A DNA stretch of 64,000 nt from positions 41,919,501 through 41,983,500 of the forward strand of contig NC_080591.1 of assembly GCF_029962835.1 (NCBI RefSeq), given 5' to 3'. Shown one piece after another: positions 11,330-25,075 of this stretch; position 1 is the stretch's first letter; every line of letters starts with the position of its first letter. Made by a program: the position numbers and the translations under genes. This stretch comes from Magnolia sinica. Its lineage: Eukaryota; Streptophyta; Magnoliopsida; Magnoliales; Magnoliaceae. The notes below the pieces were generated by a model that saw only the letters and a list, made by a program, of their open reading frames with translations, was not told the DNA's origin and did no database searches.

Positions 11330-12483
11330 ACCAATGGATAAAACACTAAATCAGATCCTAAAGAAGGAGCAGGTATGGTAGGATCCATTTGATGAAGGCC
11401 CTTGTTTAAGTGCCTAAGATACTTACGCATATATTTAAATTGTAAATCATGGCCAACATTCATATTCCCTACCTTCTCCTTAAGTGCATGAAGATGAGCA
11501 TCAAAATCAGATGACTCATAGTCAGGATCATTTGTAGAGTCTGATTCAATTTCATAAAAAAGGTCATCCATATTTATATCATCAGGAGGAAGATCACCAG
11601 CCTCATCTACATTCCCTGCTTCAGCTCCACCACCACTAACATCCAGTTGGCCAAGAGCCAATTCCAATTTCATCTTGTTTATATTAGAGTTGTTAAAAAT
11701 AAGATGATGAATAAGGGCCTCTCCAATAGGCATAACAACTTACATGTGAGTAGCTAACACAGTCATAAGATAGACAAATAAAATATCACTGTGTCCTGTA
11801 TGAAGACGAAACTGAATGATGGAATGAGATATTAAAGAAGGAAGACAAACTTTAGTACCAGAGATGATTGAATGCAAAACCCGAATCATTAAGGAAGTCA
11901 GTTCTATTTTATTACCAGAACACGGATACAGATTTGAAATAAAGATTCTGTGTAGAACCCTGTATCTGGATAACAAGTATTTTGAGGGGAGCGCATTCCC
12001 TTTATGAGTCCACTACACATCCATATTGCATAATACTCTAGTGAGCATGCATTTTTATGATTCTGAGGGTTTCTCAACTAGAGTATGAATAGGAATACCC
12101 TCGTCATTGACAGGTAAATCCATAAGGCCAGAAATTAGGTGACGATCAACTGAAAATACCCCTTCTTTAGTAGCAATTGAAAAAGTTAAATTCTTAGAAG
12201 AAAAATCAGAAATACACGCACACATAGCCTGTACAATAGACTGGTATGCAGGCCCACCCCAATGTAATATATTAGCCCATCCTACAGTTTGGAGGAGTGG
12301 AAGGAGACCAAAAGGAGTAATGTGTTCAAGATTAACAGGTCATTCAACAATGACATTGCATAATCATAAATCCTGCACAAATGGGGGATCATCTTCAGGA
12401 GACCGAAGATGGTGCTGAGTGATAGGAGTAGATCTAGAAGATGATGGACCACGTAAAGTTTTCTTTTTCCTTTTAGCATCCAT
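11330..12483 (-). pseudogene. Extra ORF of copia element 1 (putative plant transposon protein type), broken
   Basis: It lies between RNase H and the 3' LTR, on the same strand as pol. The start is taken as ATG at 12483, giving a basic start (MDAKRKKK) and an SPEDDP motif like the copy at 60918-62043. The middle frame (11740-11976) reads LHRIFISNLYP and PSLISHSIIQFRLHTGHSDI. After one stop the frame continues as MPIGEALIHH, an acidic stretch (DLPPDDINMDDLF) and a C-terminal KEKVGNMN segment that may form a coiled coil. The pattern resembles the 'putative plant transposon protein' family (Transposase_32), but this is by eye. Frameshifts and stops make it non-functional. An env-like identity is an alternative; no clear membrane segment or signal peptide is seen. 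Confidence 0.55.
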
Positions 12484-12767
12484 TTGCAATAGGAGAATCA
12501 AAGAAACAAGGAGCTTCAAAAGATGTGAAGTAGGGTTTTGCTATATCAGATTTTTCAAAAGAAATCCTAAAATTGCAATGAATCACAAAATAAATTACTC
12601 CAAGAGTGAAAATGAAGTAATATTAACTAGAATCTACAAGAAAAAAGCAAATAACGCACTAACCTTGAAGATCTAGGAAGGTGGGTACGATTGGTCAAGC
12701 GTTGGCTCGTTGGAGAGAAAAGTTAAAATGAAGGAGTTTTTCCTAAATTTTAAAAAGGGGCAGCGTG

Positions 12768-12848
12768 CTACACGACTGGTCGTGGGGCGTCCTCGACCGG
12801 TCGTGCCACGACTGGTCGAGTACGTCCTCGACTGGTCGTGTACCGACT
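12768..12848. promoter_or_regulatory. Internal dyad array (copia element 1)
   Basis: Four dyads of the LTR type (for example CACGACTGGTCGTG) occur between RNase H and the extra ORF. The same position in the copy at 58599 has an array at 62226-62393. Confidence 0.55.
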
Positions 12849-12949
12849 AAAATATGCATTTTTCATAAAAATTTAAAATTTAAACAAATAAATTATCAAA
12901 TATATATACACTATAAACAAATATGCATGAATAATCAATTTAGAATGCA

Positions 12950-14469
12950 CATACCAAGATCATATTTCAATTTATTAAGCCTGCTTTTGTCGAGCGGTTT
13001 AGTGAAAATGTCAGCAAGTTGAGTCTCGGTCGGAATGTAATCCAAAGAGATAGTCTTTTCTTCCACTAATTCACGAATGTAGTGATATCTAATGTCAATG
13101 TGCTTGGTTCGTGAATGCTAGATTAGATTTTAAGATATATTTATCGTACTAAAATTATCACAATATAAAACCATTGAATCCTGTGCAATTCTGTAATCGC
13201 TTAACATTCTATTCATCTATACAAGTTGAGTACATACATTTCCAGCTGCAATGTATTCAGCCTCAGTAGTTGAGAGAGATATAGAGCTTTGCTTCTTACT
13301 AAACAAAGAAACTAAATAATTTCCAATATAGAAACAACCACCACTGGTTAGTTATCTATCATTAATATTACCAGCCCAATCAGCATTAGTGTACCCTGCC
13401 AACTGAACACTAGTATCATATGGATACCAGAGACCCAAATTTGCTGAACTTGCGACATTCGCATAATTCGCTTAACAGTAGTTAGATGGGACTCTTTAGG
13501 GTCAGATTGATATCTAGTGCAAATACCAACACTGAAAGCAATATCTGGTCTACTTGCAGTTAAATAAAGTAAACTGCTAATCATACTATGATATAATTTA
13601 GGATCCACATTTTTACCTGTAGAGTCTTAATGTTGTAGTCATAGGAGTATCAAAATTTTTTCCATTCTCAAATCTGAACTTTTTAATTAAGTTCAAAGCA
13701 TATTTAGTTTGAGAAATAAATATACCATCAGGTTGTTGTTTTACTTGTAACCCTAGGAAATAATTCAATTCCCCAACCATGCTCATTTCGAACTTAGATT
13801 TCATTAAATCTGCAAACTCAACAGTCATGTTAGTACAGGTAGATCCATAAATAATATCATCAACATAGATCTGCACTATTAAGATATGATGGTTATGTTT
13901 CTTAACAAACAAAGTTTTATCAATACTTCCCATTTGAAAATTGTGACTTAGTAAAAACTTAGTTAATTTTTCATACCATGCCCTGGGAGCTTATTTCAAA
14001 CCGTAGAGAGCTTTTTTAAGGCGATAGACATGATCAGTGTTCTTAGGGTCTTCAAAACTAGTTGGTTGTTTAACATAAACTTCTTCGTGCAAATGGCCAT
14101 TTAAGAAGGCACTCTTTACATCCATTTGATAAATTTTGAATTTTCTAAAGCAAGCAATTGATATGATAGTCTAATTGATTCAAGACTAGCTACTGGGGCA
14201 AAGGTTTCATCATAATCAATTCCTTCAATTTGAGTGTACCCTTGTATAACCAGTCTAGCCTTGTTTCGAATTATATTACCAAGTTCATCAGACTTATTTT
14301 TGAAAATCCACTTAGTTTCGATAATATGTTTATCTTTAGCTCTAGGAACAAGATACCAAACATCATTTCTTACAAATTGGTTAAGCTCTTCTTGCATTAC
14401 TAATATCCAGTTTTCGTCAGTAAGAGCTTCTTTTACGTTAGCCGGTTCTATCTGGGATATAAAGCACAC
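12950..14469 (-). pseudogene. Copia element 1 reverse transcriptase-RNase H
   Basis: The N-terminal RT part (14116-14469) has the copia phrases [19 protein letters not shown] and the [14 protein letters not shown] block. The palm (13613-13933) has the catalytic YVDDIIYGST and [11 protein letters not shown]. The C-terminal part (13348-13608) has [20 protein letters not shown]. RNase H sequence continues to about 12950, ending in the ADIFTKPL-type motif. Several stops and frameshifts separate the pieces. In the intact polyprotein this enzyme copies element RNA into DNA inside the virus-like particle. Confidence 0.85.
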
Positions 14470-14615
14470 GTAATTACATGTCTTTTAGTTGTCTACGAGT
14501 GCGCAAACCAGTGAGAGGGTTTTCAAGAATTCGAGTGGTTGGATGATCTTTAACAATCCTCAGTTCTGAATTGTTTTGACTTGATGAAGTATCTGGTTTG
14601 TCAAATAAAAGAACT

Positions 14616-15930
14616 TCAATTAAATAAAAGAACTTCATCATTATCTGAACTTGGGGCAGGTGTATTCAAGTGATCGTCAATGACCACATTGATAGACTCT
14701 TGAATCACACTAGTCCTCTTATTTAGTACTTGATATGCTCGACTATTTAAAGAATATCCTAAAAAGATACCTTCATCACTTTTAGTGTCGAACTTACCCA
14801 GATTTTCACAGTCACGTAAAATATAATACTTGCTGCCAAAAACTTGAAAGTATTTGACAGTAGGCTTCTTATTGAACCACATTTCATAAGCCGTCTTATT
14901 ATTAGACTTACAAGTATATACTCGGTTGATTATGTAGCAGGCAGTATTCAAGGCTTCAGCCCAAAGATTTTTAGGGAGCTTCATACTATTCAACATTACA
15001 TTAGCCATTTCTTGAAGCACTCTATTTTTCCTTTTAACAATTCCATTTTATTGTGGTGTTTTGGGTGCAGAGAATTCATGCGATATTCCTTGATCAGTAC
15101 AAAATTTCTCAAAACTACTATTCTCAAATTCTGATCCATGATCACTATGAATCTTACAGACTTGAGAACCTTTTTCAGTTTGGATTTGTTTGAGAACTCA
15201 TTTTACTTCATCAAGGGTTTTTGATTTATCTCTTAAGTAGGTTACCCAAGTGAATCTGGTATAATCATCTACGATCACCAGAATGTATTTTTTGCCACCT
15301 CGACTTTCCACCTTGGTTGGTCATATAAGATCCATGTGGAGAAGTTTGAGAGGTTTAGATGTGGCATTAGAGTTCACCTTTTTGTGAGCACTCCTAGTTT
15401 GTTTGTCAATCTGGCATTCGCTACATATTTTGACTACTTTTTATAGTTTAGGTAGACCTCTTATTAGTTCACTTTTGCTCAATCTATATAGATTGTGGTA
15501 GTGTATATGTCCAAGGCGTTTATGTCATAACTCAGTTTCATCGGTATGGATCATGTAAAGTAGTTGATTAGATAAGCTAGAATCACTTACGATGTAGCAG
15601 TTTTCAGAAGTTCTATGACCAGTTAATATTATTGAACCATTTTTGTTTAATATTTCACACCCTAGGTTAGAAAATTTAACACTATGATTTTTATCGCATA
15701 TTTAAGAAATGCTTAACAAGTTATATTTTAAACCTTCAACATACAGAACATTCTCAAATAAGGGGAGATTAGAAAGTTGAATCGTACCTTGGTCAATAAT
15801 CCTGTAGTTGCTACCATCACTGAATGTGACAGAACCATTAGTCATGTCTTTAAGATCGGTAAATAGACCTTTATCACCAGTCATATGCCTTGGGCATCCA
15901 CTGTCTAAGTACCACTTTGATTAGCTTGAA
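14616..15930 (-). pseudogene. Copia element 1 protease-integrase
   Basis: The protease has its catalytic DSG in WYLDSGCPRHMTGD at about 15880-15925, followed by 15702-15884 (GSVTFSDG). The pre-integrase zinc finger reads WHKRLGHIHYHNL and ICSECQ at about 15400-15540. The integrase core has SDHGSEFEN near 15120. The segment with the third catalytic residue reads NGIVKRKNR near 15025-15050, with K where the family has E, and a stop lies just before it. The conserved C-terminal part (14616-15020) includes LWAEALNTACYIINRV and DEGIFLGYS. The integrase would not be active. Confidence 0.85.
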
Positions 15931-16355
15931 GCTTTGAAAGCCGTGTGGGCAACTAAGCAAGTAACCTTAGGCATCCATTTCATAACTGTTTTGGGTTTAG
16001 GAGTATAGTTAGTCTTCTTATGTTTGTAGTTGTTGTAAGAATGACCCACTGAGTTAGATTTTAAGAGCTCCTTAAGTAAATCAACTATTTTCTCAGCTAA
16101 AGGGTTTCAGTTCTGATTTTTATAGTTGATATGGTTACTTTTAGGTTTAAAATATTGAAACATTTTGGTATTTTTAGAAAACTTTTGATTAGAACTTTTC
16201 TCTTTTGAGTTTGAGGACTCTCTTTTTACAAACTTAGGAGAAGTATTCTTCTGTTTAGGAGGAACACTTTTATCATAACCCAAAACAGATCGGTCGCCAC
16301 AATTTCTTAATCCAGATAAAAATTTTTCTAATTTTGTATCAGCTTGGGCATACCT

Positions 16356-17728
16356 CTATGTATCCTTTAAACTCAAGAGTGAAGAGATTTCAAGTTTAAG
16401 TTTTTTATTTTCAAATTTCAGATTTTCAATCTGGGAGATTTTGAATTCTAAATCGCATTTGCATTTTTCAAAACAATTTAAAATATGAGATTTTTCTAAA
16501 ATAAGAGAATCAAAATTTTCTTTAAGTTTTGAAAACCTTTCTTTTTGAAGCTTTAGTTTTACTGCAATCTTACAACTTTCCTTATATAGGGCATTGTAAG
16601 CATCTTGAAGATCTTCTTCATTTTCATGATCACTATTCGGATTTTCTTCATTAGTAGAATCGTCATGATCTGAAAAAGTGAACTTGACTAGAGTCATAAG
16701 AGCTTTGACTTCATTGCCCCACTCGGTTTCAGAATCTACTGATTCAGAAGAAGCTTCAGAACCGGAAGATTCATCCCAAGTAGCCAACATACTCTTCTTT
16801 TTGGGTTTGTCCCTTTTAGGACACTTGTTTGCCAAATGCCCATATTCTTGGCAGTTGTAACATTGACTATCTTTTAATGATTTCCAAGTTTTTGTTTTAG
16901 ATCTGTTCTTATCATTTGATTTTTGAAAATCAACCCTCTTTTACTTTTGAAAATTTTGTAAAACTTTTTCACTAGAAGGGCCATATCATCTTCTGAATTT
17001 TCTAAATCAGAATTGCTATTATTTTCTTGAGAAATATTTTTAGAAGACTTAAGAGCAATAGATTTACCTTTAGAAGTTTTAAAATTTAACTCGTAGGTTT
17101 GTAAAGAGCCTACTAGTTCATCTACCCTCATATTGTCCGTATCACGAAGTTCCTGGATCCTAGTCACCTTTGAGTTGAACCGTTTAGGGAGTGAGCGTAG
17201 TATCTTTGCACACACTTTGCTTTCTGAAATTTTATTGCCAAGACCCAACATAGAATTCACAATGTCATTCAATCTTGTATAGAAGTCCATGAACATTTCA
17301 TTTTCTTTCATATGTATTTCCTCAAATTTGGTTGTGAGGATTTGGACTTTAGATTTCTTGACAATTGATATACCCTCGTGTGGCATTTCTAAAATATCTC
17401 AAGCTTGCTTTGCAGTATCACAGGATATAATTCTTTTAAATTCATCCAGTGATAGTGCACAAATGATTGCATTTAGTGCTTTTGCATTGGCACTACTCTC
17501 ACTTTTCTGAAGTGTGGTCCAAGTAAAATAAGGTGAGACTTTCATTGATTTTGATCCATCGATACCAGTCACTTCAGTGGTAGGAGGGATCCATTCAGTC
17601 ACTGTGGCTTGCCACACGCTCTCATCCATGGATTTAAGGAAAATTCTCATCTTGGCTTTCCAATAGGCATAATTGGAGCCATCAAATGATGGAGGCCTAG
17701 TGACTGAAAGGCTATCAAAATTTGACAT
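16356..17728 (-). pseudogene. Copia element 1 gag
   Basis: The start at 17728 (MSNFDSLSVTRPPSFDGSNY) has the usual copia gag opening and the WKAKMRIFL motif. A stop near 17396 splits it. The middle part (16874-17386) carries LRSLPKRFNSKVTRIQE and VDELVGSLQTYE, typical of the UBN2 gag family. A zinc knuckle CYNCQEYGHLANKC lies near 16826-16867. The rest (16356-16835) is acidic, then coiled-coil-like with repeated leucines and lysines. Gag forms the particle and binds element RNA. Broken by stops and frameshifts. Confidence 0.85.
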
Positions 17729-17798
17729 CTTATAAATAGCTTAGATCGATTAGCTCAGGAAATAAATCCAAAAATATAACAATTAAAATGAGCTATAT

Positions 17799-17811
17799 GG
17801 CTTTGATACAA
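17799..17811 (-). promoter_or_regulatory. Primer-binding site of copia element 1
   Basis: The minus strand reads TTGTATCAAAGCC two bases inside the 5' LTR. It differs little from TGGTATCAGAGCC, the initiator methionine tRNA site used by most plant copia elements. Confidence 0.65.
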
Positions 17812-18879
17812 CTTGAAAAGGCCTAGTTATATGTCCTAGAGGGGGGGGGGGGGGGAATAGGACTATGCCAAATTAAAACTTTAACAGTGGAATTTAAATG
17901 AACAAAGGAAATATAATACTTTAAACAAATTACAATATGGAAATTTAAAGCAACCTCAATTACTAGAATAGAGAGGATGATACCAATGTCATTCTAAGGA
18001 CAACCTTGCACCGTAAAAACCAAGGGTTTATGGCAGGACAACCTTACTAGAACAATTTGAATATAAAAAACCAAGCTGAAAGGAAATAAAGGAAATAATA
18101 AGAAATAAATTCTAAACTATTACAACATTCCTTACAATGCTAGAAATGTAAGTATTACAATATTCACATCCACACATACATCCCATAAACTTGAATGATA
18201 AAAGATATAAAAATTAAACAAACATTCAAACTACAAGACACAAAGAATTATAGTGGTTCGCTTGTGTGTATACCAACTGTTAAACAACAGCTACACAGCT
18301 TGCTACTCCGCTCCTAATATCCTTACACAGGGGATATTAGCGTTCACTATGAAAATAAGTTTTTTCAGGTTCACCCAAAACCTTCATAATTGTGTCTTTC
18401 AAATGGGCTTACATAATTCAAAAACCCCACACTCTGAGTTTTCTAACTCCCCTCAGATAACCAATACAATGAGATTTTTCTAGCTCAATCTCAAAAGAAA
18501 CCAAAACATAAAAAATTTACACAAATATAAAATACCTGGATTTCTCCTTTTGTAGCAGCCCGGAAGAACCAAATTGGAGTAGAAGTTTGAATATAGAAGT
18601 TCAATGTCCAATACTCACTTAAGAAATGGTTCTACGTTCTAATTGATTTTAAATTAAATCAAGTTAGGGCTAGCTCTGTTTGATTTTGATTCTAAGAAGT
18701 GGAATATCCCAATTCCTCTTTCAAATTAGATTGGAATGCTGAAACAAAATCAAATAAGAAAAGCTAACAAAAGATAATATTAAATATGCATAATGTAGCT
18801 TAAAAAGAACACAAACTTATCTCTTAGAGTGATGCCTTGATTTTACATTAATTGGATATAAAATTTTAAAATTCGTGCT

Positions 18880-18889
18880 CTATTTATAG
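18880..18889 (-). promoter_or_regulatory. TATA box of copia LTR (element 1, 5' LTR)
   Basis: CTATAAATAG on the minus strand. In this LTR it would drive the element RNA. The CACTA insertion lies about 750 bp upstream of it. Confidence 0.6.
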
Positions 18890-18904
18890 TTGCAGAAATT
18901 ACAT

Positions 18905-19268
18905 CTTCGACTGGTCTGTGGACACTACGATTGGTCGTAGGATGAACTGCGTTTTGAAATTTTGAGCACGATCGGATAAAACCGTTCCATGACCGGTCAT
19001 GTTCCCTCCACGACTGGTCGTGCACTGCTCACGACTGGTCGTGCGGAGCTTGATTTAGTCGCTGGAGTTTGAGTTGTAGCTGCAGGACTGGTCGTGAATG
19101 AGTCGAGCACTGTTCACACGACCGGTCGAGCAGACTCCAGGACTGGTTGTGGCTCAACCAAAAAATTCTGAAAAATTACAACAAACTTAGGACTGGTCTT
19201 TGAATTTCTTGGACTATTCGAGCCAGTTCTAGGTCTAGTCAAACAGAGTCCAGGACTAGTCTTAGAAC
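18905..19268. promoter_or_regulatory. Dyad array in U3 (element 1, 5' LTR)
   Basis: About a dozen copies of the CGACYRGTCG dyad, for example CACGACTGGTCGTG near 19010 and ACGACTGGTCGT near 19030, at the same distance upstream of the TATA box as in the other LTRs. Confidence 0.55.
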
Positions 19269-21423
19269 AGACTAAACACTTATAAAGTGATTCAATTTGA
19301 GTTATGTATACAAAATGGCCTACCCTAAGGTTAGTCTAAGGTCATTTATACCTTAAATGTGAAGTATGGACATTGAGTCTTCATTTCTTCATATGATGGT
19401 TGACCTTTGAAGATTATGAAGCTTGAGATCTCTACAAGATGTAGCTTGAACTTGAGATCTTCTAAAGCTTGGATTTGTCGTTCTTGAGTTCTACTTCATC
19501 TTGAGTTGAACATTATCTTGAGTCTTGAACAAGCACTCGTCTTTTCGATGTGGCTTTAAAAACTCTGAACATTAAAGCTTACAGAAGTGGACAAAGTACT
19601 TGACCTTGCATTTCTTGAAATAAATCACCGTCACTACCAGAAAATTGGGCAAAGGTTACGGATAAAAGCCATAGCTAAAGGCCTATGGCTACGGTTATAG
19701 TCCATAGCAGGACCGTAGCCATTGGTCCTGTAGCCGTAGGTCTTAAAGCTATGGTTACAGATTTAATCCGTAGCCATAGAAACAATAGGTATGGATTTAA
19801 TCCGTAGCAATACTTTCCGTAGCTCTAAAGTATATACAGCTACGGATTATATCTGTAGCTAAAAGTAGAGTGAGAACTGTAGCAATAGGCTGAAATTACC
19901 AATAGCTACGATTTCCACATAATGGGCTACGGTTAATAACCGTAGCTACTGCCTATTTTTTAAAAAATTAAAGAAAATATAATAATGGCATCTCTTACCA
20001 TTGTAGTACATGCCTGATTGATCAACTCATATAAGCTAATATACATAAATACTTCACGGCTAAATCATTCATTCATTCAATCAAACACAATCATTCATTC
20101 ATTCAATCAAACACAATCATTCATTTTAATCCATTCACAAAAGTACAATGCCAACATAATAGTTATATGTCTATTTAAACTTCTCATCGATAGCAAGATC
20201 CAATGCCTTCTCGCAGCTAAATAACTTCTCAACAATCGCAACTGAGAACTCCATGGATGTGCCTCTACTGGTTATCAATTCGCCATCAACTAACACCCTA
20301 TTCTCAGCTTCGCTTTGATCCGAAAGCTTACTACACATGGCTGAAAATTAATTTCATCATACAAACAATGTAGTCATATGAAAAAGCTATGCCCCGAAAC
20401 TGAAGAACTAAATTATAGAGAAAGACGATGACAAGATGACATAAAAAAGAAAAACAATACTTGGGAGCATACACTGATCTTCTCATTTATGAACAAGCAA
20501 AATCTGCAAAGTTTTAAAGAAATTCTGTTAAGAACTAAAATGGGCAGGAATATGAACAGAAATTCTGCTTCATGCTTGGTAGCCAGGCTTGTGTGTTCAA
20601 GCGACTGCTCAATCCTATGTTTCTCCAAAGCCTGAATAAGGAGAAAAGAAAAAAGATAAATAAATTTCAAAGGTAATTAAAAAATAGAAGATGTTATTAC
20701 TGTTGGAAATAGAGAGGAAAGTATGCATGTCCTAGCTCCAAAATTCAGCAACTCCACAAGATATCCAACCACCACAAAATATAATCAAAATATTACAAAT
20801 TCATCATGGGGCATTACCTGAATAATATCCTACACGCAAGAAAATATAATCAATATCCATTCGATAAAAAAGTCACATTAGTAAAGTTTCTCTTATCAGC
20901 AATGTACAAATGTTTATCCTATTAGTGATAAATAAGCTCAACTACCAAAAAAGATGTAGCAACAGGGCAAGAATCCATCAACATGCCAGATTATAGAAAA
21001 GAGGTGATACTTTTCATTGCATGGACCCCAAGAGTCATAAAGAAACTAATGTGGGAAAAACGTCTACTTTGTCACTATATCATATTTAAGGCAAAAAATC
21101 AATCCATCCATGGTCCATAACATTAGGAAACTTGACATTAAATGTTTGATTTTAGGTTGCCTAAGCAAAGGAATAGATAATAGAGACGCACCAAAATGCC
21201 CTGAGGAATAACAGAATGTTGAGAAACTACAAACTCCCAGTCTGCAAACTGACTTTGAGAAGGCAAATCTCCCAGCCCATTTTTTCAAAGCTTTTAAAAG
21301 AACCCAGAGACCCAGATGCATTTCTTCTTTGTATATTATACCTTGGAAGGTGGCTCTACATGCATGAGCTCAGATGGGAAGAGAGAAAAGGAAGATAGAC
21401 ATTACCATTCTAAGTATCTTATG

Positions 21424-21826
21424 GCCTGTTTGGCTAGTTGGATTGAATGGGATTAGGAGGGATGGGATGGATTTTAAGGTAATGATGGTGGTGTCAGTGG
21501 ATTGATTTAAGATCCATGGGATTGCTATATCCTGGGAAAAGTTCACTAAGACTGTTTGGCACATTTGGCATATCCTGGGATTTTACCTTCAAATCCCTTC
21601 CAATCCATCTGTCTAAACATGCCCCAGGCACGATTGAATGGGATTAGGAGGGATGGGATGGATTTTAGGATAATGATGGTGGTGTCAGTGGATTGGTTTG
21701 AGATCCATGGGTTTGCTATATCTCAGGACAAGTTCACTGGGTCTATTTGGCTCATTTGGCATATCCCGAGATTTTACCATCCCATCCCTCCTAACCCCAT
21801 GGGATCCGTCCGACCAAACACGCCCT
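21424..21826. mobile_element. Small inverted-repeat element with internal 191-bp duplication
   Basis: The left end GGCCTGTTTGG and right end CCAAACACGCCC are near inverted repeats, with TTAT on both sides. The phrase GATTGAATGGGATTAGGAGG starts at 21441 and again at 21632, so the interior is a 191-bp direct duplication. MITE-like; superfamily not certain. It lies inside the CACTA element. Confidence 0.5.
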
Positions 21827-24800
21827 TATGCATTTGCGGCTCTTGCCATTAAAAATAGAAAAAATGAAAAGAGAGAGACGTAAAGCAAAGAAACAGAAAA
21901 TCTTCCCTATACTCTTTTTCAGTACATGGATTTGCAAGAATTTCACGAGTAGTTTGTTACATGTCACGATCCACAAAAACACACAAATGCAGAAAATCTT
22001 GCTTTATCAATAAAACCTAGCTAGAAACCTACCTATTTCATCCATTGGTTGTACAGGTATATCACAATTTACTCTCTTTCTTTCAATGCATATTCTAGTT
22101 TTTGTTGCATTCATCTCTGAACTATATTTTATTGCAGATCTCACACACACACTTCTAAGTATGATAGATTCAGAGACTGGTCAACCATATCTAAGCACAC
22201 AAAAGAGACTTGTTGTCTTTTCCAAAATGCTTCGTAGTGGGATACCACATAAAATGGCAATTGTGAACAACTTTCAAATCAAATTCCCACCTGCAGAGAA
22301 ATGCTAGCAGGGTAGCCAACAAAGACAAAATAAAAAAACAGATCTACCAGTGGCCCACCATACTGAAAGAAGTCCTAAAGTGCAGCTATACCAACATAGA
22401 CTACACAACAATGAAGCCTCAAAATCATTATTAACTTTTCAAGGTTTTTTCCTGCAACAGCTATACCAACATTTTTAAGATTTCAACTTCCATAAAACCA
22501 ACATGCATATAAATAAATAAATAAAAGAAAACTATAGAAGTTGCATTTTGTACCCGACTATTAGTTAATGAAAAGAATCTACGATGAAAAAAGGTTTGAG
22601 TCTTGAATGCTAAGCTTCGGTAATATTTAACATTTAAAATATAATAATTTAAGGAGGCAGACTCACACACGACTAGTTAGAAAATAATTTACCATCCACC
22701 TAGAGCATAAATTCCAAAGTGTCAAGTGTGTACAACATCCCACTCGTCCAAAAGGTTTGGCCCCCACCACGAAGATGCTTAACATAAAAATCAGGCTTGT
22801 CCACTCATCATGTGGCCTACACCAAATAAAACAATTGGCAGATAACTGCCAATTTGATAATCCTAACAAGATTCATGTGTTGAAGTTTTGCAATCACTAA
22901 AACCTCATTTTTGAATTCTTCATTCCCTTACCCAAAATTCTTGGAAAGCCTTTTCCCTGCTATTTCCTAACCATTCATCAGCTTACCCTGAAAGTAACCA
23001 TCCAGAAAATTTGGGTTTTAATTACAATCAAGAAGCACATAAATCCATCCATTCTTAAAATGATCATGTAATAGCAAATTTGGTAGTGAAAGTGGGAAAA
23101 AAAAAAAAAAAAATCTAGTTCAAAACGTTTGCTAGTGTATAAAAAAATCTAATATCATAGAAGGGCAATGTGTACAAAATCAGACTAAAAAATAGGTATC
23201 ATGTTGAAGTTTGAAAATGACCTTTGCTCACCAGATGTTTGATCAACTCTGTTAGAAGCTTCTGACATTTCGGACAATAAACAAACCATACTTTAATGGT
23301 TTTGCTGGCCATGTTTCTTAAAACACACTCCAAGTATGAAGTTCCTCCGGAGTGAAGTCATCCTAGTGCATTTAAAAATGGGGGCAGAATTATCAGTTTT
23401 GTAATCCAAACCCAATGCCATAAAGTTCTCATGGAGCCTTACATTTTCATCAAAATAAGACCAAGTTAATAAAACAAAGAGGAGAAACTAGAACAAAATC
23501 AGAGCTTCTTAAAGGGTTTCATCTTAAAAAATTTGAAAGAGGCCTATTATGAAAAGAGTGATTGCATTTCTCCATTTCAAATGGATGGAATTCCTCAACG
23601 GCCCATTTACAAAAAGAACAGTTATCTATGGATATTATCATATTTTCTTGGCATAGCTTTTGCAAGTTTCCTTGTTTTGTTGTTGTAAGGAATATATTCT
23701 CCTTTGAGCCCTGACAATAACAACACAAGCCCCATGAAAATTCTAGAAAGAATATAGAAATCAAAGAAATAATGCTCATAATAGAGCTCCAAACTTTTCA
23801 CCTGCATCTGTCAATGCATATATAGGATAAAGGTCTACAACCTGATTGCTATCAACACTGCTAGGCATCTAGGCGGCATTATTTTTCTACAAAAAAGGAA
23901 ATCAATGAAAAACATACATACCCAAGAGCATGGCATCCACCATTAAAAATAGTTTGAGAAAGTAGACCCATTAGCTTGATTTTTCTCTTAACCAGGAAAA
24001 ACTGGCATATACATAAGAGGATGAAGCCAGACAATAAAAAATACCAATTTAAAATGCTACTAGAAAAGCAGAATGTAAAATGTACCAATCACTTTCATAG
24101 AGAATGACAACATCTGCAGTGACAAGGTTGATATCCAGAGCCTACGAATCAGCCTGATCCAAATCTTAAATGGGCCACAAGACAGTGCATTGAGATGAAC
24201 GTCCACCATTAATTAGTTGGGGGGACCCACTGTGCTGTTTATATAAAACACCACCAAACTTGTGAAATTCAAAGTGTTGAAGATTCAAGTATAATTTTGC
24301 ATGTTTAGTTATGCAAAGTAGCTTGAACCATTCACTTTGCTGTGATCGTTTTAACAACTTTTATCATTATGAAGTTTTTAATTTGAAGTTCTCAGATTTT
24401 GAAATGATTGAATCATACTCTAGGTGATCAAATTCCTCTTAGGAATTTCATCAAACACCCCACGTTCATACCCAATCTCTTCAGATTTCGCATAGAAATT
24501 CAACAGCCTGGTCTGCACGAATGGGCTTGAGTCAAGCCTGTTGTGGAAAACATGTGAATGGATTTATAGGCCTTCTTCGAGTTTTTTGAAGACCCATGTT
24601 ATTTTCCTGATCTAGTCTCTTAGTAAAAAAAGGGAGAAACCTAAATACTCCATAGAAACCACCACTAGAAATGTGAAATATCCATAAAAACCTCCTCTAA
24701 AAGTAGAAAATGTGAAACCTAAGCAAAAAATATAAACAACACACCCAAATCTACTGATTTGAAAAGAACCTCCAATAAATAGACTTAGAACTCCCAAGTA

Positions 24801-25001
24801 AGAAGCAAAATCGTCAAAAAATAAACAAAACTCATGTTAGATTTCCCAAAACAGAATGAAATCCTCTCCTGAAATCATCACAAATAGAGATCGAAGAAAT
24901 TAGGGCCGAAAAGGATAAAATAACAAAAGAGAGTGGAAATTACTTTTTGAGATCTGCTACAGAGATACAGATAGATAGATAGAGAGGGGGAGGGAGGGAG
25001 G

Positions 25002-25004
<3 letters not shown>

Positions 25005-25072
<68 letters not shown>
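25005..25072. repeat. (GA)n microsatellite
   Basis: About 34 GA units, preceded by a GGGA-rich stretch from 24986. It produces a long serine-leucine open frame on the minus strand that is not a gene. Confidence 0.95.
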
Positions 25073-25075
<3 letters not shown>

